Shown here in pieces: positions 1 through 5,656 of a stretch of DNA of 5,775 nucleotides. The stretch comes from CAXDOZ01 sp963991145 (GTDB taxonomy: Bacteria; Bacteroidota; Bacteroidia; Chitinophagales; JABDMM01): NCBI GenBank assembly GCA_963991145.1, contig CAXDOZ010000138.1, positions 1-5,775 of the forward strand. The letters are read 5' to 3'. Below the pieces are notes generated by a model. That model was not told where the DNA came from and did not search any database. It saw only the letters and a list, made by a program, of their open reading frames with translations. The stretch's first letter is position 1, and each line of letters starts with the position of its first letter. Made by a program: the position numbers and the translations under genes.

Positions 1-475
1 TGGCTCCATCACAGCCAATTACAATTTTGCATTTGATCTCTGATTCATCAGTCCCGATCAATGTAAGGTCATTAGCACCTTTTTTAATTTTGATGATGGA
101 GTGATTCTCCAGGATGTCGCCCTTATTTCTTCGCTTCACTTCCTGAAATAGGATATTGTCAAAATCCTCCCTTTTGAAATTATAGGCTTTTAATTTCCAG
201 TTGATCGTGATCGCTTTTCCATTTGAGCCGACCACTTCTGCGTGTTTGATATTCTCTTTTTGGGGATAATCATCCAATACAGAATCAATCTCCGGCCATA
301 CTTCCCGAAGGAATCTTTGAGACTTACCCGGAATGGCATCTCCACAGATCTTATGTCGGGGAAAGGAGCTCCGATCAATAAGAGCAATTTTTAAATTGGA
401 ATTAGTAAGTGCAAGTGCTGCGGCAGATCCGGCCGGACCAGCGCCTAGAATGACAATATCATAAGTGCCTTGCAA
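1..475 (-). CDS. FAD-dependent oxidoreductase, geranylgeranyl reductase family (N-terminal 158 residues)
   Basis: This is the N-terminal part of a flavoprotein; the 3' end lies beyond the left edge. Residues 5-17 form a Rossmann beta-alpha-beta start with the dinucleotide motif GAGPAGS (residues 11-17). D34 ends strand 2, where an acidic residue usually binds the adenosine ribose. Residues 39-47 read PRHKICGDA, the Cys-Gly motif typical of geranylgeranyl-reductase-like enzymes. R102 and D106 in KREDFD fit the family's conserved R..fD helix, and GCDGA (154-158) is the second FAD motif. Known members reduce isoprenoid double bonds in archaeal lipids, chlorophyll side chains or menaquinone; related folds are hydroxylases and halogenases, so the substrate is open. 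No in-frame ATG lies between the upstream in-frame TAA (488-490) and the FAD motif. The best start is TTG at 475, two bases after the preceding stop, which suggests translational coupling. Family call is firm; start and substrate are inferred. Confidence 0.85.
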   Translation of the reverse strand, partial: MQGTYDIVILGAGPAGSAAALALTNSNLKIALIDRSSFPRHKICGDAIPGKSQRFLREVWPEIDSVLDDYPQKENIKHAEVVGSNGKAITINWKLKAYNFKREDFDNILFQEVKRRNKGDILENHSIIKIKKGANDLTLIGTDESEIKCKIVIGCDGA

Positions 476-477
476 AG

Positions 478-1134
478 CTATCTTGGCTTAACGGTACCAT
501 TCCCTGTGATAAACTCACGAATTTCAGGGTCTCCTTCATAGATCACTTTACCACTGCCTATAATTCTCACCCATAGATGCTCAATTACATTCACCTCTGC
601 TCTTGCATTCCCTGAGATGTTTACCTCCATTGAATCAACCGGGGAACTGAAGCCAAGCAGATTTCCTGAACCGGTATTGAGATAGTTTATCGACTGATAT
701 CTGCAGCTATCTAAACGTATCGTAGAATAACCAAAGCAACTTATATCAAGGCGCTCACCAGTGGTTCTGGTGAAAAGCATATTGCTATTTCCAGTTACTT
801 GAACAGATTTGATCTCTGGCATGATGAAATTAAAGCTGACATCATTCTGGTCAACGCAAACTCCAGATCTCAAACTGATAAAGAGAGTACTATCGGTGAG
901 AAAGGAAGTCCAAAGTGGAATAATGTTATCTGAGCCTCTGATTATCGCACTAAAAGCATTTGAATCCTGCTCAAAAAATAGATTCGCTTCTCCTAGTAAT
1001 ACTACTCGGTTAAAGCCTCCGGTGGTAAGAGTATAGTTGGTTGGCTTATCACTAGGAACGACACAACCATCGTCTTTGCAGCCAAATGCCAGAAGAATGA
1101 GAAATAGAAATGGGGTCAGAAAGGAGGCCTTCAT
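478..1134 (-). CDS. GIN-domain-like (DUF2807) putative lipoprotein
   Basis: The product is a 218-residue exported protein of the putative auto-transporter adhesin, head GIN domain type (DUF2807). A hydrophobic signal segment (residues 3-18) is followed by C19 in AFGC, a relaxed lipobox, so it is probably a lipoprotein. From residue 39 the sequence has the family's look: GGFNRVVLLGEANLFFEQ, a GSDNIIPLW stretch, short beta repeats rich in G, S and N, and a C-terminal GSGKVIYEGDP followed by GNGTVKPR. Such proteins form right-handed beta-helix-like surface domains; their role is not settled. Four further cysteines (24, 93, 133, 144) are unusual and may form disulfides. A GTG at 1158, overlapping the upstream stop, would add eight residues. 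I prefer ATG 1134 because it gives a clean MKASF signal start and has AGGG just upstream. It sits in one run with the MORN gene before it and the FAD oxidoreductase after it. Confidence 0.8.
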   Translation of the reverse strand: MKASFLTPFLFLILLAFGCKDDGCVVPSDKPTNYTLTTGGFNRVVLLGEANLFFEQDSNAFSAIIRGSDNIIPLWTSFLTDSTLFISLRSGVCVDQNDVSFNFIMPEIKSVQVTGNSNMLFTRTTGERLDISCFGYSTIRLDSCRYQSINYLNTGSGNLLGFSSPVDSMEVNISGNARAEVNVIEHLWVRIIGSGKVIYEGDPEIREFITGNGTVKPR

Positions 1135-1154
1135 AACCCTAAGATAAAGGAATA

Positions 1155-1679
1155 TCACTTAGGATAGGAATCGATAAGCACTCCCTCCTCATCATAGTAT
1201 TTATCCCACAGCAGACCATCTTTTAAGAATACAGCCTCTCTTGCCAGCTGTCCGTTTCCATACCAGCGTTCAAACTTACCATGAGCCATTCCATGTCGGT
1301 AGTTCTCCCTGATATAGTGAGAGCCATCCGGATAGAACATTTCATGGGTGCCTTCAGACAGGCCTCCAACAAAAGTGAATCTTCGCTCCATCTGACCATT
1401 TTCGTAATAGGCGATTTGCTCCGTTACCAGGCCACTTTCATAAAAGGTGAACATGACTCCTTCACCCGGATCAGCCATTGAATATGAGCAGCCGGAGAAA
1501 AGCTCGCCATTAAGAAATGCAGTATCAGGGAGTGTATAGTCTTTCGGTTTTCTTCTCTCCAGATCGTCATAAAGAACTTCGCAGGGGCTATCCATCCCCG
1601 GTGGAGTTGGTGCCACAGATTGAACCTTCTCAAGGCCGAGAAGAAGAAATGGGAATGAGATTAGAATTATTGAATTCAT
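1155..1679 (-). CDS. Exported MORN-repeat (YwqK-like) protein
   Basis: The 174-residue product starts with a hydrophobic stretch (residues 3-16) that fits a signal peptide, though the n-region lacks a positive residue. From about residue 78 it carries MORN-type repeats of 22-24 residues, beginning near F79-Y80, Y91 (YYENGQ), F115 (FYPDGS), W139 (WYGNGQ) and Y161 (YYDEEG). Each has an aromatic pair, an N/D-G turn and a G..G-x-[FHW] return strand. Proteins like this are often labelled YwqK-family antitoxin in databases, but there is no toxin partner here, and a structural or envelope role is as likely. C33 and C64 flank the pre-repeat segment. The ATG at 1679 immediately follows the seven-T tract of a terminator-like hairpin (1680-1713), so there is no room for a ribosome-binding site, and the gene may depend on read-through from the DUF4136 gene. 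The stop overlaps a GTG codon of the next gene. Confidence 0.82.
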   Translation of the reverse strand: MNSIILISFPFLLLGLEKVQSVAPTPPGMDSPCEVLYDDLERRKPKDYTLPDTAFLNGELFSGCSYSMADPGEGVMFTFYESGLVTEQIAYYENGQMERRFTFVGGLSEGTHEMFYPDGSHYIRENYRHGMAHGKFERWYGNGQLAREAVFLKDGLLWDKYYDEEGVLIDSYPK

Positions 1680-1713
1680 AAAAAAAGGGCTTGACTAATT
1701 TAGCCAGGCCCTT
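1680..1713 (-). terminator. Intrinsic terminator after the DUF4136 gene, touching the next start codon
   Basis: On the minus strand AAGGGC (1713-1708) pairs with GCCCTT (1690-1685). An inner stem TGGCT/AGTCA follows with one G-T pair and one C/A mismatch below it, closing a five-base AAATT loop. The 3' arm runs into seven T (1686-1680). This is a standard Rho-independent terminator for the DUF4136 gene, which ends at 1742. The last T is directly followed by the ATG of the MORN-repeat gene. The plus strand has no T-tract after the hairpin, so it works in one direction only. Confidence 0.8.
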
Positions 1714-1741
1714 GAATATCAGCTGTTAATTTTCTTTAAGC

Positions 1742-2308
1742 TTACTTTTTCTTTGATGGATCCTCATTAGGAGGGTATTGGCTCATGATCCTATAGATAG
1801 CATCATTGATTCTGTCCTCTGCTCCTTTGGGATTATCTACCACGGTTTTTGTTCCGCGTCCCTGCCATACAAGTTGTCTTTTGTCAAGGTCGATGAAATC
1901 GATAAAGAGCGTACCTACAACATAAGTAGTGATATCAATTGAGGTGGTACTAAAGCCTCCTCCATAGCCATAGGGATAATACATTCCTCCGTACCCCCAT
2001 CCACCGTAGTAGTCATTGTATGCAGTAGCCTCTTGCTTTTGATCAAACCTGAGGTTGGCATTCAATACGATGTCCGGATCATTCATATTTTTTGTGAATC
2101 CCAAAGCAGCCATTTGAGTTTCCATCGCTGCCTTAACTCTTCTAAGATTTAGATTATTGATTGGAAGTGAATCTACCTGTGGCGCAAAAGCGTATGTCTT
2201 ATAAGTTGAAAAATCCACGCTGCTATCGTAGTCGTAAGAAACCTTGATCTGCTCTGCGCAGGAGGCCATAAAAAGCACGACAATTATTGAAAGTACTGCT
2301 AGTCTCAT
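1742..2308 (-). CDS. DUF4136 lipoprotein
   Basis: The 188-residue product is a DUF4136 family lipoprotein. It has a short signal peptide ending in the lipobox MASC (C17), then the family's opening DYDSSVDFSTYKTYAF (26-41), a helix with R57 and an LGF turn (69-71), and NDPDIVLNAN (76-85). The core strand GTLFIDFIDLDKRQLVWQGRG (132-152) and the closing helix ending in YPP (178-180) also match. Family members are predicted periplasmic or outer-membrane lipoproteins of unknown function and are frequent in Bacteroidota and Proteobacteria. A Gly/Tyr-rich insert (residues 97-119, with GGWGYGG and YGYGGG) lies between the two halves and is probably a flexible surface loop. The C-terminus ends in a lysine tail. 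It is followed by a clear terminator and lies 72 bases downstream of the LolA-like gene. No canonical Bacteroidota promoter was seen before it. The start is supported by the lipobox position. Confidence 0.9.
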   Translation of the reverse strand: MRLAVLSIIVVLFMASCAEQIKVSYDYDSSVDFSTYKTYAFAPQVDSLPINNLNLRRVKAAMETQMAALGFTKNMNDPDIVLNANLRFDQKQEATAYNDYYGGWGYGGMYYPYGYGGGFSTTSIDITTYVVGTLFIDFIDLDKRQLVWQGRGTKTVVDNPKGAEDRINDAIYRIMSQYPPNEDPSKKK

Positions 2309-2324
2309 ATAGAGTTATTTTGAC

Positions 2325-2346
2325 CTGTAAATTAGTGTTTTTACAG
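2325..2346 (-). repeat. Seven-bp inverted repeat in the leader of the DUF4136 gene
   Basis: CTGTAAA (2325-2331) and TTTACAG (2340-2346) form a perfect inverted repeat around an eight-base spacer, 17 bases before the ATG at 2308. It has no T-tract on either strand, so it is not a terminator. It could be an operator half-site pair or a weak leader hairpin. The arms are short and A/T-rich, so chance is a real possibility. Confidence 0.4.
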
Positions 2347-2380
2347 TCCTTCGAGAAGAGTAAGAGATAATTCCTGATTA

Positions 2381-2998
2381 TTATCTGCGATCCTCAACCG
2401 TCCAGCCCTGATTTCTCAGTTCCTGAAGGTCTACAGTAAAGTCACTGGGGAAGATATCGATGTACAGCTCCCAATCCAGATAAGAGTATACTCTGCGTCT
2501 TTCATCTTTGTAAAAGACTTCAATCTTATGAGGAGTGCAGTCTGATTGACGGTAGCTAACAATTCGATACAGTTCCTCTTCAGTCTCGAGGTACAGCTTT
2601 ACTGTTGTCATTTCCTCGGTTGATTCTATCACTTCAAAAGAATCGTAAGGGTAGAAGAATGGATTTTGAATTCGATCCTTGAATTTGAAGCCGAAAGTCA
2701 TTTCAAGCCGCTTCTCATTTGGATAAAGGATGAAGATATTCTCCCCGTCAGATATGATCTCCTGAGATTCACCATAGTCCAGACTCCAGAATTCACCACC
2801 TCTCACGATCTGCACTTCTGTAGTGCTTGGCTTCTTCAATTTGGGATGATACAGTTCTTCCTTGAGGGTAACTGTGTAAGTTGGATAGTTGATACTCGGA
2901 GTCTTACAACCACCAAACATCTGCTCAGGAGTCCAATCCTGTGCAATTACAAGAGCGGATTGGAGGATAAGAAGGGCTACAAAAAAAAACTGCTTCAT
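2381..2998 (-). CDS. Secreted/periplasmic protein, possibly LolA-like
   Basis: The 205-residue product has a clear signal peptide: MKQ followed by a hydrophobic core (residues 4-18), with likely cleavage after VIA (17-19) before QDW. The mature protein resembles the LolA/LolB beta-sheet fold in outline. It has a GGEFWSLDYGES strand pair (68-79) like the LolA 'fRW' region, then IISDGENIFILYPNEKRLEM (81-100), which parallels the LolA 'SDG..lw.Yd....v' segment, then a run of beta strands and a late F-TVD (187-190). LolA proper carries lipoproteins across the periplasm. This protein is divergent, so I give fold similarity rather than that role. An ATG at 3034 would add 12 residues (MHRFRHLAYLKI), but ATG 2998 gives a canonical signal start. 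That start codon lies inside the 3' arm of a 12-bp inverted repeat. Codons 4-6 are an uninterrupted run of nine T. It lies just downstream of the desaturase gene. Confidence 0.75.
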   Translation of the reverse strand: MKQFFFVALLILQSALVIAQDWTPEQMFGGCKTPSINYPTYTVTLKEELYHPKLKKPSTTEVQIVRGGEFWSLDYGESQEIISDGENIFILYPNEKRLEMTFGFKFKDRIQNPFFYPYDSFEVIESTEEMTTVKLYLETEEELYRIVSYRQSDCTPHKIEVFYKDERRRVYSYLDWELYIDIFPSDFTVDLQELRNQGWTVEDRR

Positions 2999-3059
2999 GA
3001 TCTTAAGATATGCAAGATGACGAAATCGATGCATAAAAGAAGAATAGCATGAAGCAGTT
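2988..3059 (-). promoter_or_regulatory. Nested inverted repeat enclosing the start codon of the LolA-like gene
   Basis: AACTGCTTCATG (3059-3048, minus strand) is the exact reverse complement of CATGAAGCAGTT (2999-2988), giving a 12-bp stem. Inside it TATGCA (3035-3030) pairs with TGCATA (3014-3009), and a palindrome ATCTTAAGAT (3000-3009) sits between the inner and outer 3' arms. The 3' outer arm contains the ATG at 2998 and runs directly into T-rich sequence (2989-2981). It could sequester the start codon in RNA, or act as a wide-loop terminator for the desaturase gene, or both. The repeat is seen directly; its function is inferred. Confidence 0.55.
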
Positions 3060-3076
3060 CCTGGAAATACTAATTC

Positions 3077-3826
3077 CTAGTTCTTTGCCTGCTCGGGCAC
3101 GAGGCGAATGATTCGCAGTTTATCGAATACCCAGATCGCGATGTATACGGGATCGATCTCCCACCACTTGTATCCAAAGTTTGCACTCTTAGATCTGCCG
3201 TGGTGATTGTTGTGATAGCTCTCTCCAAGCATCAAAACGTCAAGTGGCAATAGGTTTTTAGATGTATCCTTCGTCTTGAAGTTCTCATAACCGTATTTGT
3301 GAGCAAACCAGTTAATGATCACGCCGTGGAATGGTCCCATCACAGCCTGAATTGGAAGGAAAGTGAAGTACATCCAGATTGGAGCCTGGAAGTAAATGTA
3401 AAATGCTACATAAACACCGAACCAAAGCGCTCTTGTGATCTTGTGATCAGCAATAAGCTCCATTCTTCCAGAAGGAGGAAGATTTCTCTTAAGGTGATCA
3501 GCAACCTCTGTCTTACCTTTTAGAATGCTTGAGTAGATGATCTTTGTTCTCCACATCATTTTCATGATGTTCTTGTCATACTTAGGAGAGTGCGGATCCT
3601 CAGGCGTATCTGCGTGAAGGTGGTGTAGTCTGTGAAGAATACCGTAAGCTCTAGGGCTTAAGTAAGATGAACCCTGGAAAACAAAAGATCCAAAGTGGAA
3701 AGTTCTTTCCCAGAACTTAGACATGGTAAACATTCTGTGAGCCGCATATCTGTGGTGGAAGAATGTTTGAAAGAATAGTGAAGCGTACCAGTGTACGATA
3801 AAGAAAATGATGATTACAATTGGCAT
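3077..3826 (-). CDS. Membrane fatty acid (acyl-CoA/acyl-lipid) desaturase
   Basis: This 249-residue integral membrane di-iron enzyme belongs to the fatty acid desaturase family, delta9/stearoyl-CoA desaturase type. It inserts a cis double bond in an acyl chain using O2 and an electron donor. All three histidine boxes are present: H25-R-Y-A-A-H30 (HX4H), H65-R-L-H68-H69 (HXXHH) and H205-N-N-H208-H209 (HXXHH). N172 and H176 in NWFAHKYG match the extra Asn/His metal ligands known from stearoyl-CoA desaturase. Hydrophobic segments lie at about 2-23, 43-57, 133-155 and 156-174. It is shorter than usual, with only one membrane segment before the first box. An in-frame TGA 12 bases before the ATG rules out a longer N-terminus in this frame. 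It has its own putative promoter and a hairpin leader, and lies downstream of the DHCR24-like reductase. Regioselectivity cannot be read from sequence. Confidence 0.93.
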   Translation of the reverse strand: MPIVIIIFFIVHWYASLFFQTFFHHRYAAHRMFTMSKFWERTFHFGSFVFQGSSYLSPRAYGILHRLHHLHADTPEDPHSPKYDKNIMKMMWRTKIIYSSILKGKTEVADHLKRNLPPSGRMELIADHKITRALWFGVYVAFYIYFQAPIWMYFTFLPIQAVMGPFHGVIINWFAHKYGYENFKTKDTSKNLLPLDVLMLGESYHNNHHGRSKSANFGYKWWEIDPVYIAIWVFDKLRIIRLVPEQAKN

Positions 3827-3851
3827 TGTACTAATTTTTCAATCTTATAAA

Positions 3852-3889
3852 TTGAGTAGGCATTGGCCTCACAGCAAATGCTTACTCAA
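3852..3889 (-). promoter_or_regulatory. Strong leader hairpin before the desaturase gene
   Basis: On the minus strand TTGAGTA (3889-3883) pairs with TACTCAA (3858-3852), and GCATT (3881-3877) pairs with AATGC (3864-3860). The two helices are separated by one A/C mismatch, giving 12 pairs over 13 positions around a 12-base loop. It lies between the putative -7 box and the ATG at 3826, so it should be in the 5' leader of the desaturase mRNA, about 25 bases before the start. No T-tract follows, so it is not a terminator. An operator, an mRNA-stabilising stem or a temperature-responsive leader are all possible. Confidence 0.6.
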
Positions 3890-3901
3890 GGGTTAGCGGC
3901 G

Positions 3902-3909
3902 CAAAGATA
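3902..3909 (-). promoter_or_regulatory. Putative Bacteroidota -7 promoter box for the desaturase
   Basis: The minus strand reads TATCTTTG, an exact match to the Bacteroidota primary sigma -7 consensus TAnnTTTG. It is followed by CGCCGC, so transcription would start near 3895-3898, giving a leader of about 70 bases that contains the hairpin at 3852-3889. No TTTG -33 box is seen at the usual distance, so the call rests on the -7 element and its position in the gap. Confidence 0.5.
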
Positions 3910-4005
3910 GGCTACTTTCCTTGAATGGTTCTTAAAATTCAGGAATGCTTCATTTGCGGATCATAGTTCAATAAACAAGGTCCGAAATTGTTGGGCTCAA
4001 TAGGA

Positions 4006-5604
4006 TCAGGAAACGGTTTCTTCTGCCAGAACTTTTTCCTGTTTGGCTTTTTCTCCTTCGCTTTCCAGTCCTTCTTCCACATTAATCAGCCATTTCTCTG
4101 GAATGACCTTATCGTAGATGGCTGGGAAGGCTGTATCTGCTTTGTAATTCTTTCTTACCTGCTTGTAAAGATTGTGATTGAACATCTCCTCAAACTCCTT
4201 CCGGGTCATGAAGATATCTGCATAAAGCATGTGGAAGCCACCTTTCCCCTGGGTGTAGTGCTCAAGCGCTCTGCTTGTCTCAATGGCATTGTATTCACCT
4301 CTGGGAGCAGATTCAGGAATTCCATAGATCCCAACATCTACAAACATGGCCCAATCACCTTCATTCGTGTTCTCCGGGTTCTTAAGGATCCCTTCCATGT
4401 TTCCATGATTATACATTCTTACCGGACAGATCCATAGAGGATAGATGCCATAGTATTTCTCAGATAAAGCCACACTCTCCTCCAGATCCTTCATCGGAAC
4501 AAGAATATCCTGCGCAACTCTCCCTTCAATGGCTCTTTTCCTTAGTTCTTTGGTCATTGAGTATTTCATCAATGAGATCTTAGGTGCGCCCATCCAGGCG
4601 AAAAGCCAGCGATACCAAGCTTCATTTGCAAATGGAACGAGATCCTTGAACTGGAAGAAGATCGAAGGGGTGTGTCGGTGGAAGTAATGCCTTAATGGAA
4701 TATACTCTACGGCTTCGCCGGATTGGAGAAATTTTGCAACATGGGTATAGAACCAGGGCTTGAACCACAAATTGATCGGATTCACTTTTCCCGATTCTGC
4801 TCTATTGGTCATTTGACCTACCATAATAACCCCTTCCTGGGCAGAGAACACTAATCCTTCGAGGAAATCAGCCTCGTCTTCGGTTTCTGCAAGTCGTTTC
4901 ATCTCATAGCTGAATTGCTTCATCGAATGGAATGGTCGGTACTCCACTTTTATGAATCGCTTCACCGGAACGATTCTTAGTTCCGCAGCCACAAGGAAGC
5001 CGAGGGTTCCATGTGACATTGGCAAAGAGTGAAATAGCTCGGGATGAGAATCTCTGGTAGCTCTCACCAGCTCGCCTTCAGCAGTTACGATCTCAAATGC
5101 CTCAACGGTTTCAAAAAGGAATCCATAGCGATGAGAAGTTGTCTCGATACCAATTCCCATAAGGAGCCCTCCAACGGTGAGGTCATCCATTTCAACCTGC
5201 ACTGAAAGCGCCAGCCCTTTCTTGACCAGGTAATGCGTTATGTCTCCCATGGTTGCCATTGGCTCAACCCTGAGAATCATTTTCTCGCGATCGATGGAAA
5301 GCACATTGCGGAGGTTGATCGGTATCTTGGCCAGATCGTCTTTGTAAGTCGCTTTCCTGATCGACATTGTCTTCCAAGGTGCGCGAGCGGTACACATCTT
5401 TTTTCCGGAGGCATGAGCCTCTTTCACCATCTGTTGAATCTCAGCTACACGCCTGTCGTGGAGCTTATTTGTTGCGAAGAATGTTCGGTAAATCCAGTTG
5501 TTAAAGTCCTGCCATTGTTGATACAGGAAGCTTATCGGAACCACTACAAGGAATATAACCATCCCCCGGTTCCGGGTAATGAAGTTCTGTACTGCGGAAG
5601 CCAT
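4006..5604 (-). CDS. DHCR24-like membrane-anchored FAD-dependent C=C reductase
   Basis: This 532-residue flavoprotein matches the eukaryotic delta24-sterol reductase (DHCR24/Diminuto) layout from end to end. It has one N-terminal membrane anchor (residues 14-28), then LHDRRVAEIQQMV (48-60) and a PCMH-type FAD-binding domain to about residue 220. This domain includes LRVEPMATMGDIT (111-123), DDLTVGGLLMGIGIE (140-154) with SHRYG (157-161), and GTLGFLVAAELRI (199-211). The C-terminal part has KPWF (282-285), YIPLRHYFHRHTPSIF (301-316), PKISLMK (341-347), QDILVPMK (365-372) and AFPAIYDK (492-499). I recognise these from the human protein. DHCR24 reduces the sterol side-chain C24 double bond with NADPH and FAD. 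Bacterial relatives also include reductases of methylene-branched fatty acids, so the substrate here is open. A charged tail (505-532) extends past the usual end. The gene starts 52 bases after the preceding stop; an inverted repeat ends two bases before its ATG. Confidence 0.88.
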   Translation of the reverse strand: MASAVQNFITRNRGMVIFLVVVPISFLYQQWQDFNNWIYRTFFATNKLHDRRVAEIQQMVKEAHASGKKMCTARAPWKTMSIRKATYKDDLAKIPINLRNVLSIDREKMILRVEPMATMGDITHYLVKKGLALSVQVEMDDLTVGGLLMGIGIETTSHRYGFLFETVEAFEIVTAEGELVRATRDSHPELFHSLPMSHGTLGFLVAAELRIVPVKRFIKVEYRPFHSMKQFSYEMKRLAETEDEADFLEGLVFSAQEGVIMVGQMTNRAESGKVNPINLWFKPWFYTHVAKFLQSGEAVEYIPLRHYFHRHTPSIFFQFKDLVPFANEAWYRWLFAWMGAPKISLMKYSMTKELRKRAIEGRVAQDILVPMKDLEESVALSEKYYGIYPLWICPVRMYNHGNMEGILKNPENTNEGDWAMFVDVGIYGIPESAPRGEYNAIETSRALEHYTQGKGGFHMLYADIFMTRKEFEEMFNHNLYKQVRKNYKADTAFPAIYDKVIPEKWLINVEEGLESEGEKAKQEKVLAEETVS

Positions 5605-5606
5605 TA

Positions 5607-5644
5607 GTCGTTTTGTTTGTATGAAAATTACGAATTAAAACGAC
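5607..5644 (-). repeat. Eight-bp inverted repeat just before the DHCR24-like start
   Basis: GTCGTTTT (5607-5614) and AAAACGAC (5637-5644) are exact reverse complements around a 22-base A/T-rich spacer. The repeat ends two bases before the ATG at 5604. It may be an operator or a weak leader stem that limits ribosome access. A loose promoter candidate overlaps it: TTTG (5656-5653) and, 22 bases on, TAATTTTC, which differs from TAnnTTTG in the last base. Confidence 0.45.
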
Positions 5645-5656
5645 AGTTAAATCAAA

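Noticed and set aside
190..387. Minus-strand 65-codon frame with an ATG
   Set aside because: It is out of frame with the FAD oxidoreductase, whose GAGPAGS, KICGD and GCDGA motifs define the real reading frame here.
1135..1158. GTG start at 1158 for the GIN-like lipoprotein
   Set aside because: It would put eight extra residues before a natural MKASF signal start; the overlap with the upstream stop is suggestive but weaker evidence than the signal peptide.
2366..2385. Six-bp A/T-rich hairpin (GATAAT/ATTATC) over the stop of the LolA-like gene
   Set aside because: The stem is short and A/T only apart from the end pair, and no T-tract follows, so it does not qualify as a terminator.
2666..3052. 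Plus-strand open frame of 128 codons
   Set aside because: It is antisense to the signal-peptide protein, with no family resemblance and no promoter or ribosome-binding signal.
3061..3081. Weak GGAA/TTCC hairpin at the stop of the desaturase
   Set aside because: Only four solid pairs and no T-run; it is better explained as chance.
3910..4005. Terminator or small RNA after the DHCR24-like gene
   Set aside because: I saw no G/C-rich hairpin followed by T in this part of the gap, and no coding frame with support.
3988..4437. Plus-strand open frame of 149 codons
   Set aside because: It lies wholly antisense within and just past the DHCR24-like gene, has no recognisable domain, and its Phe-rich start mirrors the Lys/Glu-rich tail of the real gene.
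5233..5607. Plus-strand open frame of 124 codons
   Set aside because: It is antisense to the FAD domain of the DHCR24-like gene, where the conserved motifs are read on the minus strand.
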